A stretch of 46,682 nt of DNA from Palsa-948 sp964481195 (lineage in GTDB: Bacteria; Bacteroidota; Bacteroidia; Palsa-948): the NCBI GenBank assembly GCA_964481195.1, contig CAYZTB010000020.1, positions 1 to 46,682 on the forward strand, given 5' to 3'. Positions 6,538 through 16,700 of the stretch are shown here, in pieces. Both the position numbers and the translations under genes were made by a program. A model generated the notes under the pieces. That model was not told where the DNA came from. It saw nothing but the letters and a program-made list of their open reading frames with translations, and searched no databases. Positions within the stretch are counted from its first letter, which is position 1. Each line of letters begins with the position of its first letter.

Positions 6538-8832
6538 TCAAAAAATTTCGTCCCAACTTTTATTTTCGCTGCCTCCGGCTCCCTGTTCAATTTCTTTTTC
6601 GTATTTCTCACAATCCAGCTCCACCGTAATTTTTTTGGCAGGCTTTTCAAAATCTCCTTGATATAGATTTATAGATTTATCGGCATACACCTTTTGCATG
6701 TAGTAGGCAAACACTGGTAACGCCAGTGCAGCGCCTTGTCCTTCGTTGAGTGCAGAAAAATGTATGCTTCGGTCTTCGCCACCCACCCAAACGCCCGAAA
6801 CTAAATCCGGAGTAATGCCCATGAACCAACCATCGGAATGATTTTGTGTGGTGCCTGTTTTGCCTGCCATGGGTTGTAGCAATTTATAGCGATAGCGCAA
6901 GCGTACTCCAGTACCAAATTGCACAGCTCCCTTCATCAGCTGAATCATAACGTATGCTTTTTCCTCATCCATCACCTCTTCGGTGTGCGGACGGAGATCA
7001 GAAATTACACGACCATGTTTATCTTCAATTCGTATTACAAAGGAAGGCTCAATTCGTGTGCCTTGATTTGCAAACGTACTCATGGCGCCCACCATTTCGT
7101 ATAGGGAGATTTCCGCAGTGCCCAGGCAAAGTGAAGGCACCGCATCCATTGGCGAAGTAATGCCCAGCCTTCTTGCAAGCTGCACCACCGGCTCCGGACC
7201 AAACTGTTTCATGATATAGGCCGTAATGGAATTGATGGAAAGCGCCAGCGCAAAACGCAGCGTGAGCATTTTGCCATTGTATTTTTCATCCGAAGAATTG
7301 GCAGGCGTCCAAGCGGGCTGATCTGGAATTTCAAAAGTTACAGGAACGTTCGGAATTTTTTGGCATGGACTCCAACCTTCCATAATTGCCAACGCATAAA
7401 CAAATGGCTTGAAGGTAGAACCTACTTGTCTTCTTGCTGTTTTTACCTGATCGTATTTAAAATGTTTGTAGTTGATTCCACCCACCCAAGCTTTTACATA
7501 TCCTGTGTGAGGATCCATGGACATAAATCCAGAACGCAAAAATGTTTTGTAATAACGTATAGAGTCCATGGGCGACATCACCGTGTCAAACTCGCCTTTC
7601 CAAGAAAATACCGTCATGGGAACAGGCGTATTAAAATCTTTTTCAATTTCCTCGGCCGATAGTCCCTGTGCTTTTAAAACCCGGTAACGCTCGGAGCGCC
7701 TCATTGCCGATGCCATAATAGATTTTATTTCTTCTTTTGTTAGTCGCCAATCAAAGGGAGCATTTTTTTTCTTCGCACATTCTTTGGCAAATTTTATTTG
7801 CACCTCTTTCATGTGCTCCTCCATGGCTTCTTCGGCATAGCGCTGCATACGGGAATCGATGGTGGTATAAATTTTTAGTCCATCGCGATACACATCGTAC
7901 TGCGTGCCATCGGGCTTAAGATTTTCGGCACACCATTTTTTCAAAAAGTTATCGCGCAACGACTCGCGCAAGTAAGGGGCAAGGCCAAGGTTATGATCTT
8001 CTTTTTGAAAACTTATTCCAAGAGGTAATAATTTAAGTGAGTCATATTTTGTCTGATCCAGATAATTATATTTTACCATTTGATTCAAAACAACATTCCT
8101 GCGCTGCATAGTTGTATCTGCTCTTCGCAATGGATTAAACAAGGCTGGGTTTTTACACATGCCAACTAACATGGCAGCCTGTTCGGTTTTTAAAGAATCG
8201 GGCGTGGTGTTAAAATAAATTTTTGCTGCCGATTTTATTCCTACTGCCAAGTTTACAAAATCAAACTTGTTGATATACATGGTTAGAATTTCTTCCTTAG
8301 TATATTGCTGCTCCAAGCGTGCGGCAATAACCCACTCTTTTATTTTTCGAAAAGCAAGCTGAAACTTAGTTTGGTTTTTTTCTCTGGGGAAAAGCATTTT
8401 TGCCAATTGCTGAGACAGCGTGCTGCCACCACCACCACCTTGGTCGCCACCTATCACCGTTCGAAATAGCACCCTAAACAATCCACGCAAGTCAATGCCA
8501 GAGTGCTCAAAAAATCGAGCGTCTTCGGTAGCTATCAAGCCATTCACAAGAGAGGGGCTGAGCTCTCTGAATTTAACGTTCACTCTGTTTTCGGCATAAT
8601 ATTTTCCAAGAATCATCCCATCGGAAGAAATAATTTCTGTTGCTAAATTCATCTTTGGATTTTGCAAGTCTTCCACGTGTGGCAAGACCCCCATCCACTC
8701 CATGGAAACAGAAAAAACTAATAAGAAGATAGATAGCAAAGGGATTACTACGAATGCCCACAAGAGGAGCAGGTATCTCCTGAGTTTATTTTTGGGAAGC
8801 AAATTCTTTTCGGATTTTCTTTTTTCGGCCAC
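6538..8832 (-). CDS. Class A penicillin-binding protein (PBP1A-like)
   Basis: This bifunctional peptidoglycan synthase has 764 residues. An N-terminal membrane anchor spans about 19-42. The GT51 glycosyltransferase domain has ATEDARFFEHSG (catalytic Glu103) and GGSTLSQQLAK (135-145). The transpeptidase domain has the three penicillin-binding motifs: STFK with nucleophile Ser472, SIN at Ser532, and KTGT at Lys658. All key residues are present. It polymerises and crosslinks cell wall at the periplasmic face. The start codon is GTG at 8832, beginning VAEKRKSEKN with a basic cytoplasmic tail. It leads the likely operon with scoA and scoB. In several Bacteroidota a PBP1A gene lies beside gldH, which here is far away. 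Confidence 0.93.
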   Translation of the reverse strand: MAEKRKSEKNLLPKNKLRRYLLLLWAFVVIPLLSIFLLVFSVSMEWMGVLPHVEDLQNPKMNLATEIISSDGMILGKYYAENRVNVKFRELSPSLVNGLIATEDARFFEHSGIDLRGLFRVLFRTVIGGDQGGGGGSTLSQQLAKMLFPREKNQTKFQLAFRKIKEWVIAARLEQQYTKEEILTMYINKFDFVNLAVGIKSAAKIYFNTTPDSLKTEQAAMLVGMCKNPALFNPLRRADTTMQRRNVVLNQMVKYNYLDQTKYDSLKLLPLGISFQKEDHNLGLAPYLRESLRDNFLKKWCAENLKPDGTQYDVYRDGLKIYTTIDSRMQRYAEEAMEEHMKEVQIKFAKECAKKKNAPFDWRLTKEEIKSIMASAMRRSERYRVLKAQGLSAEEIEKDFNTPVPMTVFSWKGEFDTVMSPMDSIRYYKTFLRSGFMSMDPHTGYVKAWVGGINYKHFKYDQVKTARRQVGSTFKPFVYALAIMEGWSPCQKIPNVPVTFEIPDQPAWTPANSSDEKYNGKMLTLRFALALSINSITAYIMKQFGPEPVVQLARRLGITSPMDAVPSLCLGTAEISLYEMVGAMSTFANQGTRIEPSFVIRIEDKHGRVISDLRPHTEEVMDEEKAYVMIQLMKGAVQFGTGVRLRYRYKLLQPMAGKTGTTQNHSDGWFMGITPDLVSGVWVGGEDRSIHFSALNEGQGAALALPVFAYYMQKVYADKSINLYQGDFEKPAKKITVELDCEKYEKEIEQGAGGSENKSWDEIF

Positions 8833-8953
8833 TAGATGAATTTTATGCTGCTAATATACAAAGGATAGCCTTGAATGAGATTCACTGTTTATATTTTTCC
8901 CGTAATTATTGAAAAACGAATGGTAATAATAAAAAATATGCATTTAAATTTTC

Positions 8954-8961
8954 TATCTTTG
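8954..8961 (+). promoter_or_regulatory. Probable -7 element of prs
   Basis: TATCTTTG is a perfect match to the Bacteroidota -7 consensus TAnnTTTG and lies 34 bases before the prs start codon. I see no TTTG at the expected -33 position, so the promoter is supported by one element only. Confidence 0.5.
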
Positions 8962-8995
8962 TTTGCCTATTACAGCCTACTAATCTTCAAAAAAC

Positions 8996-9931
8996 ATGAC
9001 AACTCCCGACATTAAAATTTTCTCCGGCACCGCCTCTAGCGTATTAGCTGAGAAAATTGCCAAAGCTTGCAACGAACCACTTGGAAAAGTTTCCATGAAT
9101 CGTTTCAGCGATGGGGAGTTTGCCCCTTCTTTTGAAGAAACAGTTCGAGGCAACAATGTTTTCTTGATTCAGTCTACTAATCCCCCTACCGATAATCTAT
9201 TTGAATTATTACTGATGATTGATGCAGCAAAACGCGCATCAGCAAAAAATATTGTTGCTGTAATTCCATACTTTGGATTTGCTCGTCAGGACAGAAAGGA
9301 CCAGCCACGTGTTCCCATTGGCGCAAAGCTAGTTGCGAATTTATTAACCGCTGCTGGAGCTACACGCATCATGACCATGGATCTTCACGCAGATCAAATA
9401 CAAGGCTTTTTTGAAATGCCAGTTGATCACTTATATGCATCAACCATTTTTATACCTTATATAAAGAGCCTGAACTTATCCGATTTGATTATTGTTACTC
9501 CGGATATTGGAGGGTCCAAACGAGCAAATGCTTATGCAAAGTATTTAGGTTCTGAAATTGCCATTTGTCATAAGCAGCGCAAAAAAGCAAATGTGATTGA
9601 CAGCATGACTGTGATAGGCGAAGTAGAAGGACGAAATGTTATTTTAGTGGATGATCTGGTAGACACAGCAGGCACTCTTTGCACCGCGGCCGATTTGCTA
9701 ATGGATAAAGGAGCCTTAAGCGTACGCGCCATTTGCACACACCCGGTACTTTCAGGAAAAGCCTATGAAAAAATTGAGAAATCAAAACTGAAAGAAATGA
9801 TTGTTACAGATACCATTCCACTTAAACAAGAATCTTCCAAGATAAAAGTTATCTCTGTATCTGATCTTTTTGCTAACGTAATAGATAAAGTACTGAGCCA
9901 CGAATCTATAAGTGCTCATTTTATCATGTAA
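8996..9931 (+). CDS. prs: Ribose-phosphate pyrophosphokinase
   Basis: The enzyme makes PRPP from ribose 5-phosphate and ATP, for nucleotide, histidine and tryptophan synthesis. The length of 311 residues fits class I enzymes. Visible motifs are the ATP-binding FARQDRKDQPR, the DLHADQIQGFF signature (129-139) and the PRPP loop VDDLVDTAGT (218-227). In many Bacteroidota prs is followed by a ribosomal L25 gene; here the next gene is an unrelated secreted protein, so prs appears to stand alone. A -7-like TATCTTTG lies upstream. Confidence 0.96.
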   Translation: MTTPDIKIFSGTASSVLAEKIAKACNEPLGKVSMNRFSDGEFAPSFEETVRGNNVFLIQSTNPPTDNLFELLLMIDAAKRASAKNIVAVIPYFGFARQDRKDQPRVPIGAKLVANLLTAAGATRIMTMDLHADQIQGFFEMPVDHLYASTIFIPYIKSLNLSDLIIVTPDIGGSKRANAYAKYLGSEIAICHKQRKKANVIDSMTVIGEVEGRNVILVDDLVDTAGTLCTAADLLMDKGALSVRAICTHPVLSGKAYEKIEKSKLKEMIVTDTIPLKQESSKIKVISVSDLFANVIDKVLSHESISAHFIM

Positions 9932-10016
9932 GAAAATGCTTAAAAAAATTGGCAAATTTTATTCATAAAGCTGTAAATTTTAAAGAATTTGAAGGCTGAA
10001 AATAACAACTAAAAAA

Positions 10017-10047
10017 TTTGACTTTTATAAGGTAAGTATTACCTTTA
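10017..10047 (+). promoter_or_regulatory. Promoter of the first large T9SS paralogue, with overlapping inverted repeat
   Basis: TTTG at 10017-10020 and TACCTTTA at 10040-10047 are separated by exactly 19 bases, the Bacteroidota -33/-7 layout. A 7-base inverted repeat AAGGTAA (10029-10035) and TTACCTT (10039-10045) overlaps the -7 element. The leader would be about 50 bases. Confidence 0.65.
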
Positions 10048-10103
10048 CAAACCTTTTTTAATGAATCAAACAAATAAATCTTTAATATTATAATTCATAC
10101 GTC

Positions 10104-13100
10104 ATGAAAAAACACTTACTCAAAAATGCAATTTTATTATTAGCGGTTGTCTTCTCTACAACGCTTTTCGCTCAAGACTGGACTAAACTAATGCAAGATC
10201 CAGAGGCAAATCTTTTTGATGTTCAAAAAGCATTTGAAAAATACAGAAGCGAATATGTAGCTAGTTACAAAGTTGCAAATAACGGTGCTGAACCGGTAAA
10301 AGTACCTGGACATAAAATATTCAAACGTTGGGAGTGGCTAAATGCGCCTCGTGCTTCTGCAACTGGTCAGCTTCCTGCTCCAGGCGCTACTTGGAGTGCT
10401 ATGGAAAATTACAAAAAAGGATATGACAAGCCAATGGCTGGTGCTTGGGTAAACCTTGGACCTTCTTCAGTATCAGGCATTGCAGGTGCAGGACGACTTA
10501 ACTTTGTTAGAGTACATCCTACCAATTCTAGCAAATTATTTGTTGGCGCACCTTCTGGCGGGCTTTGGATTTCTAATGATGATGGAAGTACCTGGACAAC
10601 TAACACCGATAATTTACCTAGTGTAATTGGTTGCACGGATGTAGCTTTTGATCCTATTAATCCAAACACCATGTACATGGCTACTGGCGATGGATGGGGT
10701 GGAGACAATTATACGGTAGGTATTTTAAAATCTACAGATGGAGCTGCAACTTGGAATACAACAGGGCTTTCTTACAAAACCTCAGCGTATAGACAAATTT
10801 GTAAAATATTAGTTGATCCGGCAAATGGGAATAACATTCTTGCTGCTACTACAGGAGGGATTTATCGCAGTACAGATGCTGCTGCAACTTGGACAATGGT
10901 TCAGGCAGGAGCTTTTAAGGATATGGAATTTAAGCCAGGTACTGCTGCTACAATTTATGCAAGCGGAACAGAAGTTTGGAGATCTACCAATAATGGTGTT
11001 ACTTGGACAAAAGCAACAGGAAGTATTCCTGCTGCTGCAAGTATTCAACGTATTGCTATTGCTACTACAGCTGCAGATCCAAACGTTTTATATGCTGTAG
11101 TTATGAAAGCTACTACATATGATATGGAAGGAATTTATAAATCTACTAACAGCGGAGCTAGCTTTGGAGCTAAAATAAGTACTCCAAATATTGGAACTCA
11201 AGGTTTTTATGATTTGTGTATTGCGGCAAATCCAACTAATGCCAATGAAGTATTATTAGGTGGACAAACGCAGTTTTTAAAATCAACTAACGGTGGTGTA
11301 GCATGGACTACTGCAATTGGCAGCATGCACGTTGATTTTCACGACATTGTTTATACCAATGGTACAACAGCTTATGTAACTAGCGATGGTGGTGTTTGGA
11401 AATCATCCAGCAGTACATTCACAAGCTGGACAAACAAAAGTAATGGGTTAAATATTTCTCAAAAATATGGATTTGGCCATTCTGCTACAGCAGTATCGCC
11501 TATCATAGTAGGAAGACAAGATAATGGAACAGATTTATATAATGGCGCTTCATGGGGAAATACCATGGGAGGAGATGGGATGCTTTGCTTTGTAAGTTGG
11601 GGTTCTAATAGTAACATGTGGGGGTCTCAGTACAATGGCTCATTAAATCGCTCTACAAATGGTGGCGGATCTTGGTCTGCAATGAGTGGCATATCTGAAG
11701 CTTGTCCTTGGGTAACAGAGTGGAACGAAGATCCAAATACTGCAGGAACGGTTTACGCTGGATGCGCCAACGTTTGGAAAGCAACTGCAGGAACTTTTAC
11801 TAAACTTTCAGGAAATGTAGCAGGTACAAGCACAGTTTCTATTACTGCAATTGCAGTATCTAAAGCTAATAGTCTAACCATGTGGGCAGCAAAGGGCGGA
11901 GCCTTATATAAGTCTACTAATGGTGGAACTTCTTGGACACAACAAACTGCGGTACCATCCGGTACTATCACGGATATTGTTTGTCATAACACTGATGTGA
12001 ACAAAGCGTGGATCTCTTTTTCAGGATACACAAACTCATTAAAAGTTTTACAAACTGCTGACGGTGGTACAACATGGACAAATCTTTCAGCCTCTTTGCC
12101 AAACATTCCAGTTAATTGTATGGCAAATGACAAGAATGGTAATGATGCCCTATATATTGGTACAGATGCAGGTTGCTTTTTTAAAGATGCAACGCTTAGC
12201 GTATGGCAGCCTTTTTCTACTGGATTACCAAACGTAAATATTTCGCAAATCGAAATGCAATATTCATTAAATAAAGTACGCGCTTCTTCATATGGCAGAG
12301 GCATGTGGGAGTCTACATTATATGTTGCAGGAGCTTACCCTCCTGATGCAAACTTTGCAGGTAGTGTATTGATTGGCTGTCCAGGGTTAGGAGTTCAGTT
12401 TACTGATTATACTGCAGGATCTCCTACATCATGGAGTTGGAGTTTCCCTGGCGGTTCTCCTTCAACTTCTACACAACAGAATCCTTTCGTTGCGTATAAC
12501 ACACCTGGAACATATTCTGTTTCTTTAACTGCAACAAATGCAAATGGTTCAGATTCACAAACATTTACTAGCTATATCAGCATAAGTTCTGCAGCAGCAG
12601 CACCTACGGCAGCTGGTAAAACAATTTGTGGACCCGCACCTGTGTCTATAACTGCTACACCTTCTTCTGGAACAGGAACGGTTCGTTGGTGGAATGCTCC
12701 AGCAGGTGGCAGCATCATTGGTACTGGAAATACATATTCTGCAACTTTATGGGGAACTCAAACAATCTATGTAGATCAGTCTTTCCCTTCTGCAAATATT
12801 GACTTTGTTGGTGCTCAAGACAACACATTAGGTGGCGGAGCAGTATTTACAGCAAATGATATTCGCGGTCTTTATTTTGATGTTGCAAAACCAGTAATTA
12901 TTAATACTGTTGACGTATATGCTACAACTGCAGGCATGAGAACAATTGAAATATTGGATGCAAATGGTAACTGGGTTACAGATACTACCGTTAACATTCC
13001 AGCAAGCCCAACCACTCCAGCTACTGTAACTATTAATCGTACTGTTTATCCTGGTACAAATTACTTTATTAAGTTACGTGGCTTAGTAGATTGTTACAGG

Positions 13101-13550
13101 AACAGCGATGGAGCAGCGTATCCATATATTGATGGAGGAAGTAGCGCTGTTACAATTACAAATAGCAATGCAGGTGCTCCAGGATATTATTATTTCTTTT
13201 ACAACTGGCAATTCACTAATATTATTTGTAACACGGGAAGAACAGCGGTGCTTATTACAGACACATGCTCTTTAACTGGCGTTAACGAAATATTTGCAAA
13301 CAACCAGTTAGACGTGTATCCCAACCCAAATGAAGGTTTGTTTACCGTGTCGTTTAACACTTCTACACTTGACAACTATGTTGTGAAAGTGGTTAACGCA
13401 ATTGGCCAAACAGTTTACGAGCAAAAACTAGAAAACTTCAGTGGTAAATATTCTAAAAATATTGATATTACTACATTCAGAAAAGGAGTTTACATGTTAA
13501 GTGTTTCAAATTCTAAAAACGAAACGATTAAAAAAGTTATAGTTCATTAA
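10104..13550 (+). CDS. Large secreted Asp-box propeller protein with PKD and T9SS sorting domains (paralogue 1)
   Basis: A signal peptide (1-23, ending LFAQ) opens this 1148-residue protein. A conserved ~90-residue leader (QDWTKLMQDPEANLFDVQKA) precedes about 600 residues of sortilin/BNR-type propeller repeats with Asp boxes (STDGAATW, STNGGGSW, STNGGTSW). A PKD domain follows (SPTSWSWSFPGGSPST, NTPGTYSVSLTATN, about 765-830), then an Ig-like module with VRWWNAPAGG, a ~190-residue beta-rich module, and a type A T9SS sorting domain (LDVYPNPNEGLFTVSF to IKKVIVH). It should be surface-anchored or released. Asp-box proteins include sialidases and adhesins, but I see no catalytic signature. A close paralogue follows directly. 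Confidence 0.88.
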   Translation: MKKHLLKNAILLLAVVFSTTLFAQDWTKLMQDPEANLFDVQKAFEKYRSEYVASYKVANNGAEPVKVPGHKIFKRWEWLNAPRASATGQLPAPGATWSAMENYKKGYDKPMAGAWVNLGPSSVSGIAGAGRLNFVRVHPTNSSKLFVGAPSGGLWISNDDGSTWTTNTDNLPSVIGCTDVAFDPINPNTMYMATGDGWGGDNYTVGILKSTDGAATWNTTGLSYKTSAYRQICKILVDPANGNNILAATTGGIYRSTDAAATWTMVQAGAFKDMEFKPGTAATIYASGTEVWRSTNNGVTWTKATGSIPAAASIQRIAIATTAADPNVLYAVVMKATTYDMEGIYKSTNSGASFGAKISTPNIGTQGFYDLCIAANPTNANEVLLGGQTQFLKSTNGGVAWTTAIGSMHVDFHDIVYTNGTTAYVTSDGGVWKSSSSTFTSWTNKSNGLNISQKYGFGHSATAVSPIIVGRQDNGTDLYNGASWGNTMGGDGMLCFVSWGSNSNMWGSQYNGSLNRSTNGGGSWSAMSGISEACPWVTEWNEDPNTAGTVYAGCANVWKATAGTFTKLSGNVAGTSTVSITAIAVSKANSLTMWAAKGGALYKSTNGGTSWTQQTAVPSGTITDIVCHNTDVNKAWISFSGYTNSLKVLQTADGGTTWTNLSASLPNIPVNCMANDKNGNDALYIGTDAGCFFKDATLSVWQPFSTGLPNVNISQIEMQYSLNKVRASSYGRGMWESTLYVAGAYPPDANFAGSVLIGCPGLGVQFTDYTAGSPTSWSWSFPGGSPSTSTQQNPFVAYNTPGTYSVSLTATNANGSDSQTFTSYISISSAAAAPTAAGKTICGPAPVSITATPSSGTGTVRWWNAPAGGSIIGTGNTYSATLWGTQTIYVDQSFPSANIDFVGAQDNTLGGGAVFTANDIRGLYFDVAKPVIINTVDVYATTAGMRTIEILDANGNWVTDTTVNIPASPTTPATVTINRTVYPGTNYFIKLRGLVDCYRNSDGAAYPYIDGGSSAVTITNSNAGAPGYYYFFYNWQFTNIICNTGRTAVLITDTCSLTGVNEIFANNQLDVYPNPNEGLFTVSFNTSTLDNYVVKVVNAIGQTVYEQKLENFSGKYSKNIDITTFRKGVYMLSVSNSKNETIKKVIVH

Positions 13551-13570
13551 TTTAAATTTATCTTTTATTA

Positions 13571-13601
13571 AAAGGGTCTCCATTTGGAGACCCTTTTTTT
13601 T
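13571..13601 (+). terminator. Strong rho-independent terminator
   Basis: AAAGGGTCTCC (13571-13581) pairs with GGAGACCCTTT around the loop ATTT, and a T run follows. It lies 20 bases after the stop of paralogue 1, so paralogue 2 must use its own promoter. Confidence 0.9.
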
Positions 13602-13625
13602 GCTCTAATATCGAGCCTCAAATAC

Positions 13626-13656
13626 TTTGATTTTAAAAATATAATGTCTACCTTTA
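13626..13656 (+). promoter_or_regulatory. Promoter of the second large T9SS paralogue
   Basis: TTTG at 13626-13629 and TACCTTTA at 13649-13656 are 19 bases apart. The same -7 octamer and spacing occur before paralogue 1. The start codon lies 51 bases after the -7 element. Confidence 0.65.
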
Positions 13657-13707
13657 ACCCTGTTTTAGAAAAGAATAAAATCACTACATCCTTATAAACT
13701 TTATCTA

Positions 13708-16700
13708 ATGAAAAAATCAATCCTCAAAGCACTTTTACTATTTATTACATCAATTATTACCCCGGCAATATTTGCTCAAGATTGGGTAAGTATGATGAAA
13801 GACCCGAATGTGAATTTTTTTGAAATTCAAAAAACATTTAATCAGTATTCTGCGGAGTACGTTTCTAATTATAAAAAAGTAAATGGAGCCGAGCCTACTC
13901 GCATTCCAGGTGAAAAAATATATAAAAGATGGGAATGGTTTAATGCCCCTCGCGTTTCTTCAACGGGAGAGCGCTACGCACCCGATGTAGCATGGAGGGC
14001 GATGGAAACCTATAAAAAAGGCATGGGCGTGCACGGAGCAGGTAATTGGACATTTATTGGCCCTTCAACTGTTGGAGGCATGTCGGGAGCAGGAAGAGTA
14101 AATGCCATTCGCGTACATCCAACCGATCCTAATAAGTTATATGCTTGTACACCTGCTGGCGGACTTTGGATTTCTACAAATGGTGGCACAAGCTGGACTA
14201 CCAACACAGATAATTTAGAACATGTAATTGGCTGTACCGATGTTGCCTTTGACCCTACAAATCCAAACATCATATATATGGCAACAGGTGATGGCGATGC
14301 GGGAGATAACTACACAGTGGGATTATTAAAATCTACGGATGGTGCTGTTACCTGGAATAAAACCGGACTAACTTTTGCGATGGGAGTAGGAAGGATGATG
14401 AGTAAAGTTCTTGTTAATCCCAACAACGGCAATATTATTCTTGTAGCAACTTCTGCAGGGATTTATCGAAGTACTAATGCAGGAGCTACTTTTTCACTTG
14501 CAATAAACTCATCAACAGCGCTTCCTGTTTCTGGCTCATTTAAAGATATGGAGTTCAAGCCAGGAGATCCTAACACAGTTTATGCTTGTGGTTCAGAATT
14601 TTACAGATCTACAGATGGAGGAGCTAATTGGTTGAAAGTTACTTCTGGCTTACCTGCTGCTTCCAATGTAAGTCGTATGGCAATTGCTACGTCAACTATT
14701 GACCCTACAATTATTTATATGATTGTAGGATTGCCAGGTCCCAATTATGGTACCGAAGGGTTTTATAGATCTACCACAAGTGGTACAAGTTTTTCAAAAC
14801 TTAGCACCCCTAATATAGGAACACAGCAGTGGTACGATTTAGCAATTGGAGTAAATCAAACAAATGCACAGGAAGTATTAATTGGAGGACAAACTCAGTT
14901 TATGAGATCTACTAATGGCGGAACTTCATGGTCAAATGTTGCGGGGTCAACTCACGTAGATTACCATGATGCAATGTATACTACTGGAGCCACTTGCTAT
15001 TTAGCTAGTGATGGAGGTGTTTGGAAATCTACCAATAGTGGTACTTCTTGGACTAACTTGAGTAACGGACTCGCAATTGCGCAGATGTATGGATTCGGAC
15101 AATCCACTTCTAATCCAAATTTAATAATTCAAGGATGGCAGGATAATGGCACTAATCTTTATTCAGGAACTTGGAACGCTACCAATATTGGAGGAGATGG
15201 GATGCTTGCTCTCATCAGCTGGAATTCAAATGCTAATATGTGGGGTACTTCGCAGTACGGGCGTATTATGCGCAGTACCAATACTGGCGGATCATTTTCT
15301 ACCGGAACTTCTGGAATAACGGAATATAATGGCGGAAACGCACCTGCCCCTTGGGTAACAGAAATTGTAGAAGACCCTGATGCTGCTAGTACTTTGTATA
15401 GCGGATTTAGTAACGTATGGAAAAGTACAAACGGAGCAACTTCATGGACTAAGCTAGGAACAATAGGTTCTGGAACAGTATTCGTACAATCTATAGCTCC
15501 AGTGCCAACAACAAACGGACAAGTAATTTGGGCAGCTAAAGGAGGAGAGCTTTACAAGACAACAAATGGGGGATCTACTTGGGTGCTTGTAGGAGGAGGA
15601 ATAGCAAATGGCAATATATCAGATATCGTTTGTCATCCTACGGATGTAAATAAAGCTTGGGTATCATTTTCGGGATTTTCAAACTCTATTAAAGTTTATG
15701 GAACTTCTAATCAAGGAACTTCATGGACTAATTTATCCGGATCAATTCCAAACGTACCTGTAAATTGTATTACCATTGACAAAAATGGTAACGATGCCTT
15801 GTATATTGGTACTGATATTGGAGGATTTTTTAAAGATGCTACGATGAATATTTGGCAGCCATTTTCTGGAGGGCTTCCCAATGTTATTATAACTCAGCTT
15901 GATATTTATTATGCAGGATCTAAAATACGAGCATCTACGTATGGAAGAGGAATGTGGGAATCTACACTTTATGCACCGGGAGCTTATGCGCCAGATGCAA
16001 ACTTTACTGGAAATAATTTAATTGGATGCCCGGGATTAGGAGTTCAATACACAGATTATTCTGCTGGATCACCAACATCTTGGAGCTGGAGTTTCCCCGG
16101 AGGATCTCCTTCTTCCTCAACTGCGCAGCATCCTTTTGTAGCGTATAACACACCAGGAACTTATTCAGTTTCATTATCTGTAACAAACGCTAATGGAACA
16201 GATGTTCAATCGTTTACCAATTATGTTACCATCAGTACAAGCCCTAATGCAGCACCAACTACAACAGGAACTTCTTTCTGTGGTCCAGGAGTTGCTAATT
16301 TATCCGCAACACCCGCAGCACCTGGAACAGTGCGTTGGTGGAATCAACCTGCAGGAGGAAATATTGTAGCTACAGGTAACACGTATTCGCCAAACATTTG
16401 GGGAACAACCACCTATTATGTTGATGAAGCATTCACCGCATCAGGTATTGACTTTGTTGGAGCACAAGATAACTCTATTGGTGCAGGAGCATACTTTACC
16501 GCAAGCGACATTCGTGGATTGTATTTTGATGTAGCAAAGCCAGTGGTAATTAACACCGTAAAAGTATATGCACAATCTGCAGGGGTGAGAACTATTGAAA
16601 TCATAGACGAAAATGGAAACATGGTCTCTGACACTACAGTCAATATTCCTGCCAGTCCTACAACTCCTGCAACGGTTACAATTAACCGAACAGTATATCC

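Noticed and set aside
10409..12304. Several antisense open frames in the first large T9SS gene (and similar ones in the second)
   Set aside because: They are opposite to a long conserved gene with repeats of biased codons and show no motif or start signal of their own.
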